From IMG/VR virus record IMGVR_UViG_3300010392_000507, positions 1-26,706 of that record: a DNA stretch of 26,706 nt. One strand, written 5' to 3'. Shown here in pieces: positions 1-6,522 of this stretch (position 1 is the stretch's first letter; every line of letters starts with the position of its first letter). Below the pieces are notes generated by a model. It was not told the origin of the DNA. It worked only from the letters and a program-made list of their open reading frames with translations, and searched no databases. This DNA comes from a virus. A program made the translations under genes and the position numbers.

Positions 1-63
1 ACTTAAATCTACTGTGTATCTATACTTTTCGACTATTTGTTTTATTTCCCCTGTTTTACTCAT
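1..63 (-). CDS. Partial ORF running off the left edge, unknown function
   Basis: An ATG at 63-61 opens a frame that stays open to the window edge (21 codons, beginning MSKTGEIKQIVEKY). Its start overlaps the 3' end of the ninG-like gene by 8 bases (ATGAGTAA), the same tight overlap used by other genes here. Only the N-terminus is visible, so no family can be assigned. It would be the next gene of the replication/recombination operon. Confidence 0.55.
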   Translation of the reverse strand, partial: MSKTGEIKQIVEKYRYTVDLS

Positions 64-691
64 TTCCTTTTTGGTATTCGTTTATAATTTTCTTTGCTTC
101 TTCTCTAATCTCTAACAACTCCTCCCGAGTCCATTTCTTGGTAAACTTTTTATCGAGTTCCGCTTTCCTTTGTAATTTTTTAAATTCTTCCTCTCCGATC
201 CGTTGAGGAAGAAGTAAAACATATTCTTCATTCATACCCGTTGGAGTTCTATTACATTTCATACATTGACCGTTAATGTTATGAAATTCAAATCTAATTG
301 AATTGTATCTGGTCGGGTAACAATGTCCTGCCTCGAAATTTTTCCTCCATTGGCAACCGCAAGTAATACAAGGCTTTCCTTTGTCTCGTAGTCTAACCAT
401 CTTGTGAACTAAATCCTTAGTCTGTTTTATTGCTATTTGCAACCCTTTACTTTTATCTTTCTCCTCGATTGCTTTCTCCAATGATCTGCGAGGCTCAGTT
501 ACTTTTAGAGTAGCGTTAGCGATTTTCTTCTTTCCTTCCTCTGAGTTAATTAACCAACTCCCGTAACATCCGCAGGACTTACCAAGACCGTAAACTCTGT
601 TAGCCTTTCCGAATTGAACGACTGGAACCTCAACTCCACATCCAAAGCCTAAAGCCTTTCCGGTTCCTCTACATTTTTTAAACTCTTTCAT
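56..691 (-). CDS. ninG: NinG/Rap-like recombination endonuclease
   Basis: The 211-residue protein fits the phage NinG (lambda Rap) family, small Cys-rich HNH-like nucleases that act on branched recombination intermediates. Visible features are an N-terminal Cys cluster (C7, C18, C40, C42), then a long helical segment, then a CxTCGC motif at C108-C113, GHC at residues 122-124, and a CMKCN pair at 143-147, which together look like a zinc-stabilised HNH-type core followed by a Lys/Glu-rich helical tail. It sits downstream of the PP-loop gene with a 4-base gap, in the same operon as the exonuclease/annealing pair, consistent with a role in phage recombination. Family assignment is from pattern recognition; nuclease activity is inferred. 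Confidence 0.82.
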   Translation of the reverse strand: MKEFKKCRGTGKALGFGCGVEVPVVQFGKANRVYGLGKSCGCYGSWLINSEEGKKKIANATLKVTEPRRSLEKAIEEKDKSKGLQIAIKQTKDLVHKMVRLRDKGKPCITCGCQWRKNFEAGHCYPTRYNSIRFEFHNINGQCMKCNRTPTGMNEEYVLLLPQRIGEEEFKKLQRKAELDKKFTKKWTREELLEIREEAKKIINEYQKGNE

Positions 692-695
692 AACT

Positions 696-1559
696 TTATA
701 TTCCGCAATAACCTCCGCAGTCGTCGATCATATCAAATAAATCAATCTGGTTATCGAAGTCGACATCCTTTAGCGGAATTCCTTTTTTATAAATAAATGA
801 TTGTTTCTCTAGTTTTGGATTATTCCTAATAGCTTCGTCGAATTCTATCGCTTTTTTAAATTCATTAGGGTACTCTTTTTTTAAATGTTTCCAATAGCTA
901 TGAGAATGAAACGGACAAAAATAACAAGCTGATCGAGGCGGCTCTTTTAATCCGTGTCTATTAACTAGGTCTATTGTCTTTTGTCTCGTGAATCCTTCCT
1001 CGACTAAAGGATATAGAATTACTTTCCACCATTCGGTCGAATATTTCATTCTTTGCGCCTCGTCGATAGATATTCCCATATAAATAGCTACGTTTTGAGT
1101 CTGCTCGACATTCTTTCTCCTTATCTCTAAACGCTTCTTAATATATTTATCCGATGGATTGATTCTGTAATCTCCAGTACATTGTCGGATTAGCTTTCCT
1201 ATTTCTGATCCATCGCCTTTTAAAAATAATGGAATATTTGCGACTCTCTTTCTGTTCCCTTTCATATATTCGAGAGTCTCCTTTTCTAAAGACATCGGTT
1301 TGTTTTCTTTATTTATGGTTTTAACCGTTACAATTTCAACTCCATACTCTTTCCTAACGTATTCGGAAAAATATTCTTTGTATTCGATAACGTGTTCCGG
1401 TTCTCCTCCGGTGTCAGCAAATAACGCAAAATCTAGAGGTTGCTCTCGTTCTATTAGGTCGAGTATCATCCCAGTTGATTGAGTTCCGGCTCCATACATA
1501 GCGACATAATTTTTAATATTATCCAAGGCGCTTTGGTTTAAATAGGTTGTTCGTTTCAT
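696..1559 (-). CDS. PAPS reductase-family PP-loop (adenine nucleotide alpha hydrolase) protein
   Basis: This 287-residue protein has the layout of phage 'phosphoadenosine phosphosulfate reductase' family proteins: a variant PP-loop GAGTQST at 23-29, FADTGGE at 47-53, RQCTGDYR at 125-132, MGISIDE near 161-167 and a CYFCPF motif at 212-217. It ends with an unusual CGGYCGI tail (C281, C285). The family binds ATP or PAPS-like nucleotides and activates or transfers sulfur, or in relatives modifies tRNA or DNA. The true substrate is unknown: this variant loop is not the SGGxDS of classical CysH/DndC, and true sulfate reduction is doubtful. It starts with an ATGA overlap with the helicase-loader gene, so it is co-translated with replication genes, hinting at a nucleic-acid role. 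Confidence 0.72.
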   Translation of the reverse strand: MKRTTYLNQSALDNIKNYVAMYGAGTQSTGMILDLIEREQPLDFALFADTGGEPEHVIEYKEYFSEYVRKEYGVEIVTVKTINKENKPMSLEKETLEYMKGNRKRVANIPLFLKGDGSEIGKLIRQCTGDYRINPSDKYIKKRLEIRRKNVEQTQNVAIYMGISIDEAQRMKYSTEWWKVILYPLVEEGFTRQKTIDLVNRHGLKEPPRSACYFCPFHSHSYWKHLKKEYPNEFKKAIEFDEAIRNNPKLEKQSFIYKKGIPLKDVDFDNQIDLFDMIDDCGGYCGI

Positions 1560-2356
1560 TTCCTTTGACTTTTTCCGTTAAACTCAATAATATTAAACAT
1601 AGCGAATAACCGATCGTAAACCCTTCCGCCGTAAATAAAGTTAAACTCGTTCAAAGCCTCGTCTAAACTGTTCGTTGAGTCTCCTTGTCGATAGTTACAA
1701 GTTATAAACGTCTTCGCTTTATTGATATATCTCTCCTCGATTATATCCTTAAATAAATTATGTTTCCCATAGTTAGACGCGATTTTCTCCGTTTTAACGT
1801 CGTCAAAGTACGCAACCCCTGTTTTGGTACGGTTAAGGCATTTGGAACGCTCAGAGGCGATAGAATGTCCCTCAAACTCGCTAACAACTCTATTCGCAAC
1901 GAACGACTTAAACGAAAGCGGAGTATAACTAAATAATTGTTTTAACGTTCTCATTGTTGAGGTTTTCCCGTTTCCATAGCTTCCAACGATTAACAATCCT
2001 TTCCTAAACGACGGAGTAGACTTATCGCTCAAGTTGTTACAATCAAAGAAACGCTCATCCTTTGCGAAGTAATAAAGAACCGGTTCGATATTTGGAATCA
2101 TATCCTCGTTAAATTCAACTCCTTCTAATTCCTTATACTTGGCTTTAAACTTCTTCAAAAGGATTTCATAACTCGGTTTAAAGTTTTCCGGAGTTGGTTC
2201 TTCCTTAAATACTTTAGCGGAGTACGCTTTTAAAAACTCTGATTTATCCGAGGAGCCGTTCGCCTTTTCAAATTCTTCGATTTGTTCTCGATCCGCATCG
2301 GTTAGAGCCGACTCGCTTAATTGTTTTAGGTAGTTATATTTTCTTCGTGATATCAT
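1556..2356 (-). CDS. DnaC-like AAA+ helicase loader / replication ATPase
   Basis: The 266-residue protein has an N-terminal helical region (about 1-90) and a C-terminal AAA+ ATPase core. Walker A is GSYGNGKT at 125-132, Walker B is AYFDD at 182-186, a sensor-1-like TFITCN lies at 216-221, and a GGRVYDRL segment at 243-250 resembles the arginine-finger region of DnaC/DnaA-type loaders. By family it would load the replicative helicase at the phage origin or forks. It is translationally coupled (ATGA) to the preceding replication protein gene, and the DnaA-domain gene lies just upstream, which supports a replication module. No phage replicative helicase is seen in the window, so it may recruit the host DnaB; this last point is inference. 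Confidence 0.78.
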   Translation of the reverse strand: MISRRKYNYLKQLSESALTDADREQIEEFEKANGSSDKSEFLKAYSAKVFKEEPTPENFKPSYEILLKKFKAKYKELEGVEFNEDMIPNIEPVLYYFAKDERFFDCNNLSDKSTPSFRKGLLIVGSYGNGKTSTMRTLKQLFSYTPLSFKSFVANRVVSEFEGHSIASERSKCLNRTKTGVAYFDDVKTEKIASNYGKHNLFKDIIEERYINKAKTFITCNYRQGDSTNSLDEALNEFNFIYGGRVYDRLFAMFNIIEFNGKSQRK

Positions 2357-2925
2357 CGGTTTGTCGTTGTTTCTTTTTTGGCGGAACTTTTTTCTTTGTT
2401 CCAGTTACTTAGTAATAAATTAAAACGTGCATTTAATTTTTTAAAGTTAAAAGGGATGTCCTCCATTATACACTTATTTTCAAAAAAATCGAGAAACTTC
2501 TCCTCGTTAATCCCTCGGAGTTTCATTTTCATTTGATCAAAATTAATTCCGTGTTTTTTTTCTAAAAAATCTCTATAGATATTATCCTTTACTTCTTCTT
2601 CTTCTTCTTCTTTCCCTTTCCCTTTCCCTTCTACTTGTTCGGTAGGGTTGTTTTCACCCCTTATTACCCCCCCTTGGCATGGGTTAAGTTTTAACCCTGT
2701 CTTATCCTCCCAACCCTTGACTTGATTGTCTATACTGTTAACTTGACTAACCCAAGCGAACTCCGCCTGACCTTTTAATCCTTTTGGTTCCAATCCGAGG
2801 AATTGTTTCTCGAGTAGAGCGTCAATAAAAGCGACTTTATCCTCCGGAGTTGGTAACATATTGTAAACATCGAAATAACTTCGGAAAAAGTTAAATCCTT
2901 TTCTTTTGGTTTCTTTTATACCCAT
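2353..2925 (-). CDS. Phage replication protein, DUF6291-like N-terminus
   Basis: The 190-residue protein begins with a region (about 8-80) that resembles the DUF6291-type domain common in replication-initiation proteins of phages, with a FFRSYFDV segment and regular helices. A low-complexity linker around residues 97-112 (alternating Gly-Lys, then Glu run) joins it to a C-terminal helical region (about 115-185) of the kind that contacts a helicase or loader. The gene lies directly upstream of the DnaC-like loader with an ATGA overlap, a common initiator-plus-loader arrangement. The linker is encoded by short tandem repeats (see the repeat feature). Function is inferred from arrangement and family resemblance. 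Confidence 0.6.
   Translation of the reverse strand: MGIKETKRKGFNFFRSYFDVYNMLPTPEDKVAFIDALLEKQFLGLEPKGLKGQAEFAWVSQVNSIDNQVKGWEDKTGLKLNPCQGGVIRGENNPTEQVEGKGKGKEEEEEEVKDNIYRDFLEKKHGINFDQMKMKLRGINEEKFLDFFENKCIMEDIPFNFKKLNARFNLLLSNWNKEKSSAKKETTTNR
2593..2629. repeat. Short tandem repeats encoding the Glu- and Lys/Gly-rich linker
   Basis: On the plus strand, about five CTT-type triplets are followed by three or four TTTCCC-type hexamers. They encode the Glu run and the GKGKGK stretch of the replication protein linker. Such microsatellites change length easily in whole triplets or hexamers without breaking the frame. Confidence 0.6.
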
Positions 2926-3017
2926 AACTTTTTTTGATTCCTTTCTCTAGCGGAGTCGAACGGAGAAGGTTTAACTCCCTCCGCTAGATACTCGGATATT
3001 TTTTTCTTGGATTGCAT
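2916..3017 (-). CDS. Small ORF (33 aa) filling the gap before the replication protein
   Basis: An ATG at 3017-3015 opens a 33-codon frame (begins MQSKKKISEYLAEG) that ends at TAA 2918-2916 and overlaps the start of the replication protein by 10 bases. The frame is also open upstream to near 3065 with possible TTG or ATT starts. It is the only minus-strand frame that covers this 133-base gap in an otherwise gapless operon. It may be a real basic small protein or a leader peptide that couples translation. No family is recognised. Confidence 0.4.
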   Translation of the reverse strand: MQSKKKISEYLAEGVKPSPFDSARERNQKKLWV

Positions 3018-3058
3018 TGCCTTTTTAGATTGTTCGAGTTCCAAAGTTAGTAAATTAA

Positions 3059-3481
3059 TTACAATATTATTTTAACTCTTCTTGTTTTCGCTTTCTTCGC
3101 TATTGCGGATCGTACTTTATTAACATAAACCTCAACGTCTTTTGAAACAGAGATATCCTTTATAACAGTCTTACAAGAGTATAAAACTGTCGCGTGATCC
3201 CTTCCGGTTTGCTTTCCAATATCCGATAAACTAAGCGTTGTATATTCTCGTAAATAATACTGCATTATTTGACGTGCTTGTCTAATTTTTTGAGAACGTC
3301 CTTTTTCTTTTATCTTATCTATAGACGTATTAAATACATCAAGAACAGCCTCGATTATAATATCTTGAACTTGAAATTCGTTAGGTCTAATGGAAAACTG
3401 TTTTTCTCCTCCTACAAGGTCGAAAGCTATACCAGCGAACGCCCAAGGATTAATCCCTCTATTTAATGGTTTGAAACTCAT
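3059..3481 (-). CDS. Stand-alone DnaA domain IV-like DNA-binding protein
   Basis: This 140-residue protein has no ATPase motif, but residues about 40-115 match the C-terminal DNA-binding domain (domain IV) of bacterial DnaA: a helix with IRQARQIMQYYLREYT, then LSLSDIGKQTGRDHATVLYS at 83-102. The RDHATV loop (94-99) corresponds to the DnaA signature that reads the DnaA box in the major groove. The N-terminal 35 residues are unrelated to the DnaA AAA+ core. In a replication operon such a protein could bind phage origin sites, recruit host factors, or compete with host DnaA. I saw no clear DnaA box (TTATCCACA) in the window. Domain assignment is confident, role is inference. Confidence 0.8.
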   Translation of the reverse strand: MSFKPLNRGINPWAFAGIAFDLVGGEKQFSIRPNEFQVQDIIIEAVLDVFNTSIDKIKEKGRSQKIRQARQIMQYYLREYTTLSLSDIGKQTGRDHATVLYSCKTVIKDISVSKDVEVYVNKVRSAIAKKAKTRRVKIIL

Positions 3482-3483
3482 AA

Positions 3484-3900
3484 CTAAACCCCTATTTTGT
3501 TTAAATACTTTAATTCCGTTTCTATTACTTCCGAAGTGAATACACTCGAAAACATATCCTCGAAATCTTTTAGATTGTTTAGAAGCCTTTTAAACTTCTC
3601 CTCTCGGATTCTTTGACGGTTCTCCGCCTGTTTAAACTCGTCCGGCTCAAATGAATAGAAGCTATATTTTGTATCGTTCCAGATTGTCTCGTCGGATACG
3701 TAAATTAATCCAAGTTCAGTTAATACGGAAAGCCGACTCGTTATCGTGCTTTGTTTTAACTTTAGCAATTCCAGCATTTCCGGAAGGGAGTTCGCCTTGT
3801 TAGTTTTAATTAGTTTTAGAATGTAGGCTCCGTTAGTTTCTATATCTCCGGAGTTGATTTGATTTTTTAGGGCGTCTATCGCCGCGATTGTTGTTGCCAT
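3484..3900 (-). CDS. Winged-helix (MarR/ArsR-like) DNA-binding protein
   Basis: The 138-residue protein has a helix-turn-helix pattern at about 25-70 (NGAYILKLIKTNKANSLPEM, then a segment with KQSTITSRLSVLTELGLIYV), the classic 'recognition helix plus wing' arrangement of small winged-helix proteins. The rest is a charged helical region (about 90-125). It lies 2 bases upstream of the DnaA-domain gene. It could be a transcription regulator of the early operon or a replication accessory protein; the sequence does not decide. Confidence 0.55.
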   Translation of the reverse strand: MATTIAAIDALKNQINSGDIETNGAYILKLIKTNKANSLPEMLELLKLKQSTITSRLSVLTELGLIYVSDETIWNDTKYSFYSFEPDEFKQAENRQRIREEKFKRLLNNLKDFEDMFSSVFTSEVIETELKYLNKIGV

Positions 3901-3904
3901 AATT

Positions 3905-4192
3905 TTAACCTTTTTGATTATTATTAATTACTTTATTTACTTGTTTTGCGTTTTTATTGTAAAAATATTCTCTTCTACCGTTAGATAAATTCTCAACTAG
4001 AACCGTTAATGTAGTACTGTAAATAGTTATATAAACGTGATCCGTTAAAAGACTTTCAAATCGTATTGAACCAGTATTATAATCGATTTGAATTGGAGAG
4101 AATAACTTATCCTCCGCGTTCTCTATAATCGAGTTTATGAATTGTAGGTTCTTTCTAGCCTTTTTAGGAAATTTATCAATATTTATTTTCAT
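3905..4192 (-). CDS. Hypothetical small protein (95 aa)
   Basis: I do not recognise the family. The product is basic and mixed alpha/beta: an N-terminal helix (about 8-28) followed by a beta-rich region with alternating hydrophobics (about 32-72) and a Lys/Asn-rich tail. It has no signal peptide or membrane segment. Its start overlaps the end of the exonuclease gene (ATGA at 4192-4189), so it is co-translated with the recombination pair and is probably an early accessory protein. Confidence 0.6.
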   Translation of the reverse strand: MKINIDKFPKKARKNLQFINSIIENAEDKLFSPIQIDYNTGSIRFESLLTDHVYITIYSTTLTVLVENLSNGRREYFYNKNAKQVNKVINNNQKG

Positions 4193-4959
4193 GTTTTCAG
4201 CATTTTATTTAATTCCTTAATAGCTAATTCAATTCTAGAGGTTAGGAAGTCCTTATCCTCTTGAGGAACTTCAAACTCTAACGTATTGAGGTCGTTGTAA
4301 AATCCTCCTTCGATTAAATACGGGAGTTCCTCGTCTTCCGCCCAGTTGATAAAGGCGAACCTCTGATCCAACTCGTCCGAGGCTAGTTTTCTAATCTCTA
4401 CCAAGTCCTTTTGATAAGGGCAATAAATGATAATTAAAGCGTTTGGACGGTCGCAAAGAATAGAATTACTCACGAGTTGCCAATAGTATTCCGGATATTC
4501 TTCTTTGAATGTTTTAACATCCTCCAAAGCCTCGACGAGTTTACAGAAACTTTTCATCGTCCAAGGGCTTTTAATATCTCCTACTAAATCCTCGGTTATG
4601 ATGTCAGGCATACCAGACCAATAATCTGAATAATCTGGATGTCTATAACGTTCTTTAGAAACCAGAGAGTATTCCAATCCTAATTGATTAAACGCTTGTT
4701 CTTCAACTAACGTTCCCCAAGCTGTCGGACGGGAATAGTTCTCCGAGTTTAACATTCTTCCGAGTTGTCTCTCGAAATACTTCTCCTCCACGTAAGTATA
4801 AAACTTACTGTCGGGAGTGTCCTTCGCTTTTATTGTTCGTGCTTTGGACTTTGGGTTCTCTCGCTTGTGGTCTACGAGTTCGAGTTCTGTCATTTTACGA
4901 GAACCGATTCCGGTTAACCTTGATACTTCACTACTTGAAAAATTTCCTACTCTGCTCAT
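4189..4959 (-). CDS. YqaJ/lambda-exonuclease-like PD-(D/E)XK recombination nuclease
   Basis: The 256-residue protein carries the motif order of YqaJ-type viral recombinases: AWGTLVEEQA at 80-89 (helix with Gly and Glu), SGMPDI at 115-120 giving the metal Asp D119, GDIKSPW at 127-133 giving the D-x-K pair, and YYWQLVSNS at 158-166 as the downstream Tyr/Gln helix. These enzymes resect linear double-stranded DNA 5' to 3' and hand the single strand to an annealing protein. The gene immediately upstream (1-base gap) encodes a Rad52-like annealing protein, making an exonuclease/annealase pair. The N-terminal ~70 residues are longer than in lambda exonuclease and include a basic region. Confidence 0.78.
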   Translation of the reverse strand: MSRVGNFSSSEVSRLTGIGSRKMTELELVDHKRENPKSKARTIKAKDTPDSKFYTYVEEKYFERQLGRMLNSENYSRPTAWGTLVEEQAFNQLGLEYSLVSKERYRHPDYSDYWSGMPDIITEDLVGDIKSPWTMKSFCKLVEALEDVKTFKEEYPEYYWQLVSNSILCDRPNALIIIYCPYQKDLVEIRKLASDELDQRFAFINWAEDEELPYLIEGGFYNDLNTLEFEVPQEDKDFLTSRIELAIKELNKMLKT

Positions 4960-4960
4960 C

Positions 4961-5596
4961 TTAAAGTTTATTAAGTTCTGTAATAGCTTTCTTATAGCTT
5001 CCCTCTTCCTTTTGCTCGATGATCCGTTCGATATTCATTTCGTCGTCTGGACTTAATTTATCTCGCTTCTCTTTGAATAGTTTCTCCACTATCTCGAGAC
5101 TAACCTCCGTTACTGTTATCTCTCTAAACTCCTCCGCGTTATAAATATCTGCGGCGATTCCAATCTCCGAAGCACATTTTTTAAGGCAGTCCGTCGCGGC
5201 TGACTTTAAGTCATTACCAATAGAGAGAGGAATATCCGTTCCCCTTTTGCAAATTATATCTTTGTTCCCGTACTGGGTTTTTATAATGGTGCTTCCATTG
5301 CTTCGGATAGTTAGTCGACCTCTGACAACTACCTCTTTAGCATCAGAATAAACCGTCTCGTTAAGGATTTCAAAATCCCAATCCCAGCCAAACATCAAAT
5401 TTAAAACCTTCTTTACGTATCCTCCAGTTACGTAAGTCCACGTACCACCACCTTTAGCCGGTCTGGTTCTCTTGTACTTGTCTGGAGTCTTTTTTAATAA
5501 GTGTCCGAGTTGCTTCTCGTTTAAAGAGTTGTCCTCTATTAAACTCAACTCGTCTTTTGTTGCTACTAATTTGAGCGTGTTTTGTTGCTTAGACAT
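4961..5596 (-). CDS. Rad52-family single-strand annealing protein
   Basis: The 211-residue protein resembles phage Rad52/Sak-type annealing proteins. Supporting features are a GGGTWTYVTGGYVKKVLNLM segment at 49-68 followed by GWDWDFEI at 70-77, a beta-strand block with VVVRGRLTIR at 89-98, YGNKDI at 109-114, and the conserved helix region IGNDLKSAATDCLKKCASEI at 126-145. The last ~50 residues are a charged helical tail. Proteins of this group coat single strands and anneal complementary DNA in phage recombination. It is paired with the adjacent exonuclease gene, and NinG lies further downstream, so the phage likely carries its own recombination route. Could also be labelled ERF-like; the Rad52 type fits better. 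Confidence 0.75.
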   Translation of the reverse strand: MSKQQNTLKLVATKDELSLIEDNSLNEKQLGHLLKKTPDKYKRTRPAKGGGTWTYVTGGYVKKVLNLMFGWDWDFEILNETVYSDAKEVVVRGRLTIRSNGSTIIKTQYGNKDIICKRGTDIPLSIGNDLKSAATDCLKKCASEIGIAADIYNAEEFREITVTEVSLEIVEKLFKEKRDKLSPDDEMNIERIIEQKEEGSYKKAITELNKL

Positions 5597-5834
5597 TTGC
5601 TCCCTCCTTTTTTGGTTCGTATTTTAAAATCCATTTCCAAAGATCGTCCCCGTTCTCGATATAAAGTTCGAGTAACCTTTCTGCGATTACTTCCTTTTGA
5701 GATTGTCCCTCCTTGGAATCTAAATCCGAGTCCTTCGCCTTTCTAACGAAGTCGTCGTAAATCGTTTTATCTACTCGGAAAAAGGCTCCTGTTATGGTTG
5801 CCTTTCCTTTTTCGGTTGTTTCCTTCTTTCCCAT
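5589..5834 (-). CDS. Small ribbon-helix-helix-like protein
   Basis: The 81-residue product has a short beta-strand (AFFRVDKTIYDDFVRKAKD, about 17-35) followed by a polar turn and a helix (SQKEVIAERLLELYIENG, about 45-62), the spacing expected of a ribbon-helix-helix DNA-binding fold. It overlaps the annealing protein gene by 8 bases and follows the preceding gene by a TAATG junction. A DNA-binding regulator of the early operon is plausible, but the resemblance is weak and could be chance. Confidence 0.5.
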   Translation of the reverse strand: MGKKETTEKGKATITGAFFRVDKTIYDDFVRKAKDSDLDSKEGQSQKEVIAERLLELYIENGDDLWKWILKYEPKKEGANV

Positions 5835-6157
5835 TAGTCAATAAATTGTAATTGTTTATACTCCTCCTCGATTTTCTCCTCGATTGCGGTTTTAGTTGTG
5901 TTCGGTAGCGTTAACGCTTCTCCGTCGATTGTGTAGGCGTTTGTTATTTCCGCGTCGGCGTCCGTGATTTCTTTATCCTCGATAATCCTCGTCCCATTAG
6001 AGAGAGAGTCGTCCCCTTCCTCGATAAATTTATCCTTGAACTCGATATCGACTACTCCGTCGGCTAATAAATAGCTTCCGTCGGGGAATATCGCTTTAAT
6101 TTCGTGAAAATATACACGACTACTGGAAACGGATTTCCGGTTAATTTCTACTTCCAT
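5834..6157 (-). CDS. Hypothetical acidic early protein (107 aa)
   Basis: I do not recognise this family. The protein is acidic, with a beta-rich N-terminal half (about 1-45, alternating hydrophobic and polar residues) and an acidic helix near the C-terminus (about 88-104, EEKIEEEYKQLQFID). No membrane segment or signal. It is the second gene of the early operon, linked to the next by TAATG. A 48-base AT-rich spacer separates it from the first gene. Confidence 0.6.
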   Translation of the reverse strand: MEVEINRKSVSSSRVYFHEIKAIFPDGSYLLADGVVDIEFKDKFIEEGDDSLSNGTRIIEDKEITDADAEITNAYTIDGEALTLPNTTKTAIEEKIEEEYKQLQFID

Positions 6158-6198
6158 AATATAATCTTAAATAATTAAACTGATTTTTAAACTTGAGA

Positions 6199-6215
6199 GC
6201 CGGACTCACTCCGGC
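6199..6215 (-). other. Small GC-rich hairpin at the end of the first early gene
   Basis: GCCGGA and TCCGGC form a 6-bp perfect stem around a 5-base loop, overlapping the stop codon of the 67-aa gene. The minus-strand sequence after it is only weakly T-rich, so it is a poor terminator. It may stabilise mRNA or attenuate transcription. Confidence 0.3.
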
Positions 6216-6409
6216 GCGTTGGAGTGAGGATCGTCGTTATCCTCGCTAGGAGATTCTTCTTTAAATACCGCCAAAGCGTCGGCGTTATCCTTTTTCATTT
6301 TTTCCAATTCCTTACCGTTCATTCCGGCAGGAACTTGTAAAACTAAACCGTTTCCGTCTTTAGTAACTACGGTTACTCCGCTAGGAGATTTTAACTTTAA
6401 ATTTTCCAT
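6206..6409 (-). CDS. Hypothetical small protein, first gene of the early operon
   Basis: The 67-residue product is unrecognised: a compact beta-like N-terminal part (about 1-30, with SPSGVTVVTKDGNGLVLQVP), a short Lys/Glu helix (about 32-48) and an acidic, probably disordered tail (SEDNDDPH). It is the first gene after the candidate early promoter and the large palindrome, so it is probably expressed early and at high level. First-position early genes in phages are often host-takeover or regulatory proteins, but nothing in the sequence shows that here. Confidence 0.6.
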   Translation of the reverse strand: MENLKLKSPSGVTVVTKDGNGLVLQVPAGMNGKELEKMKKDNADALAVFKEESPSEDNDDPHSNAPE

Positions 6410-6449
6410 TTTTTAACCTTTTTAATGAATTAATAATTATTCGATAGTT

Positions 6450-6457
6450 CAAAGGTA
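6450..6457 (-). promoter_or_regulatory. Candidate Bacteroidota-type promoter (-7 element) for the early operon
   Basis: On the minus strand the octamer TACCTTTG matches the Bacteroidota -7 consensus TAnnTTTG, about 41 bases upstream of the ATG at 6409. There is no good TTG at the usual -33 distance; instead the expected position falls inside the palindrome at 6464-6485. This is the largest non-coding gap between the late and early genes, which is where an early promoter is expected. Confidence 0.5.
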
Positions 6458-6463
6458 ATAAAA

Positions 6464-6485
6464 CTTTTCTATAATTATAGAAAAG
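6464..6485. promoter_or_regulatory. Perfect 22-bp palindrome: operator or late-operon terminator
   Basis: The half-site CTTTTCTATAA is followed directly by its exact reverse complement TTATAGAAAAG. It lies 7 bases upstream of the candidate -7 element and covers the -33 region. A dimeric repressor bound there would block the promoter. On the minus strand it is followed by TTTTATT, so it could instead act as an AT-rich terminator of the lysis operon. The two roles cannot be separated from sequence. Confidence 0.55.
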
Positions 6486-6496
6486 GCAGTAAAGAA

Positions 6497-6517
6497 ATTA
6501 ACAATTTGTATGTTAAT
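6497..6517. repeat. Second inverted repeat in the early/late intergenic region
   Basis: ATTAACA and TGTTAAT are perfect 7-bp arms around a 7-base spacer (ATTTGTA), just downstream of the spanin stop codon on the minus strand. It could be a weak terminator hairpin or a second protein-binding site next to the 22-bp palindrome. Confidence 0.4.
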
Positions 6518-6522
6518 AACTG

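Noticed and set aside
1300-1482. Plus-strand ORF of 60 codons opposite the PP-loop gene
   Set aside because: Composition is Ser-rich shadow of a strong minus-strand gene with recognisable motifs; no plus-strand gene is supported anywhere.
3269-3466. Plus-strand ORF opposite the DnaA-domain gene
   Set aside because: Shadow of a well-supported gene; no motif or plausible neighbour.
4817-5056. Plus-strand ORF opposite the exonuclease/annealase junction
   Set aside because: Covers the ends of two recognised genes; shadow.
6199-6215. Strong terminator after the first early gene
   Set aside because: The stem is only 6 bp and no clear T-run follows on the minus strand; listed as a weak hairpin only.
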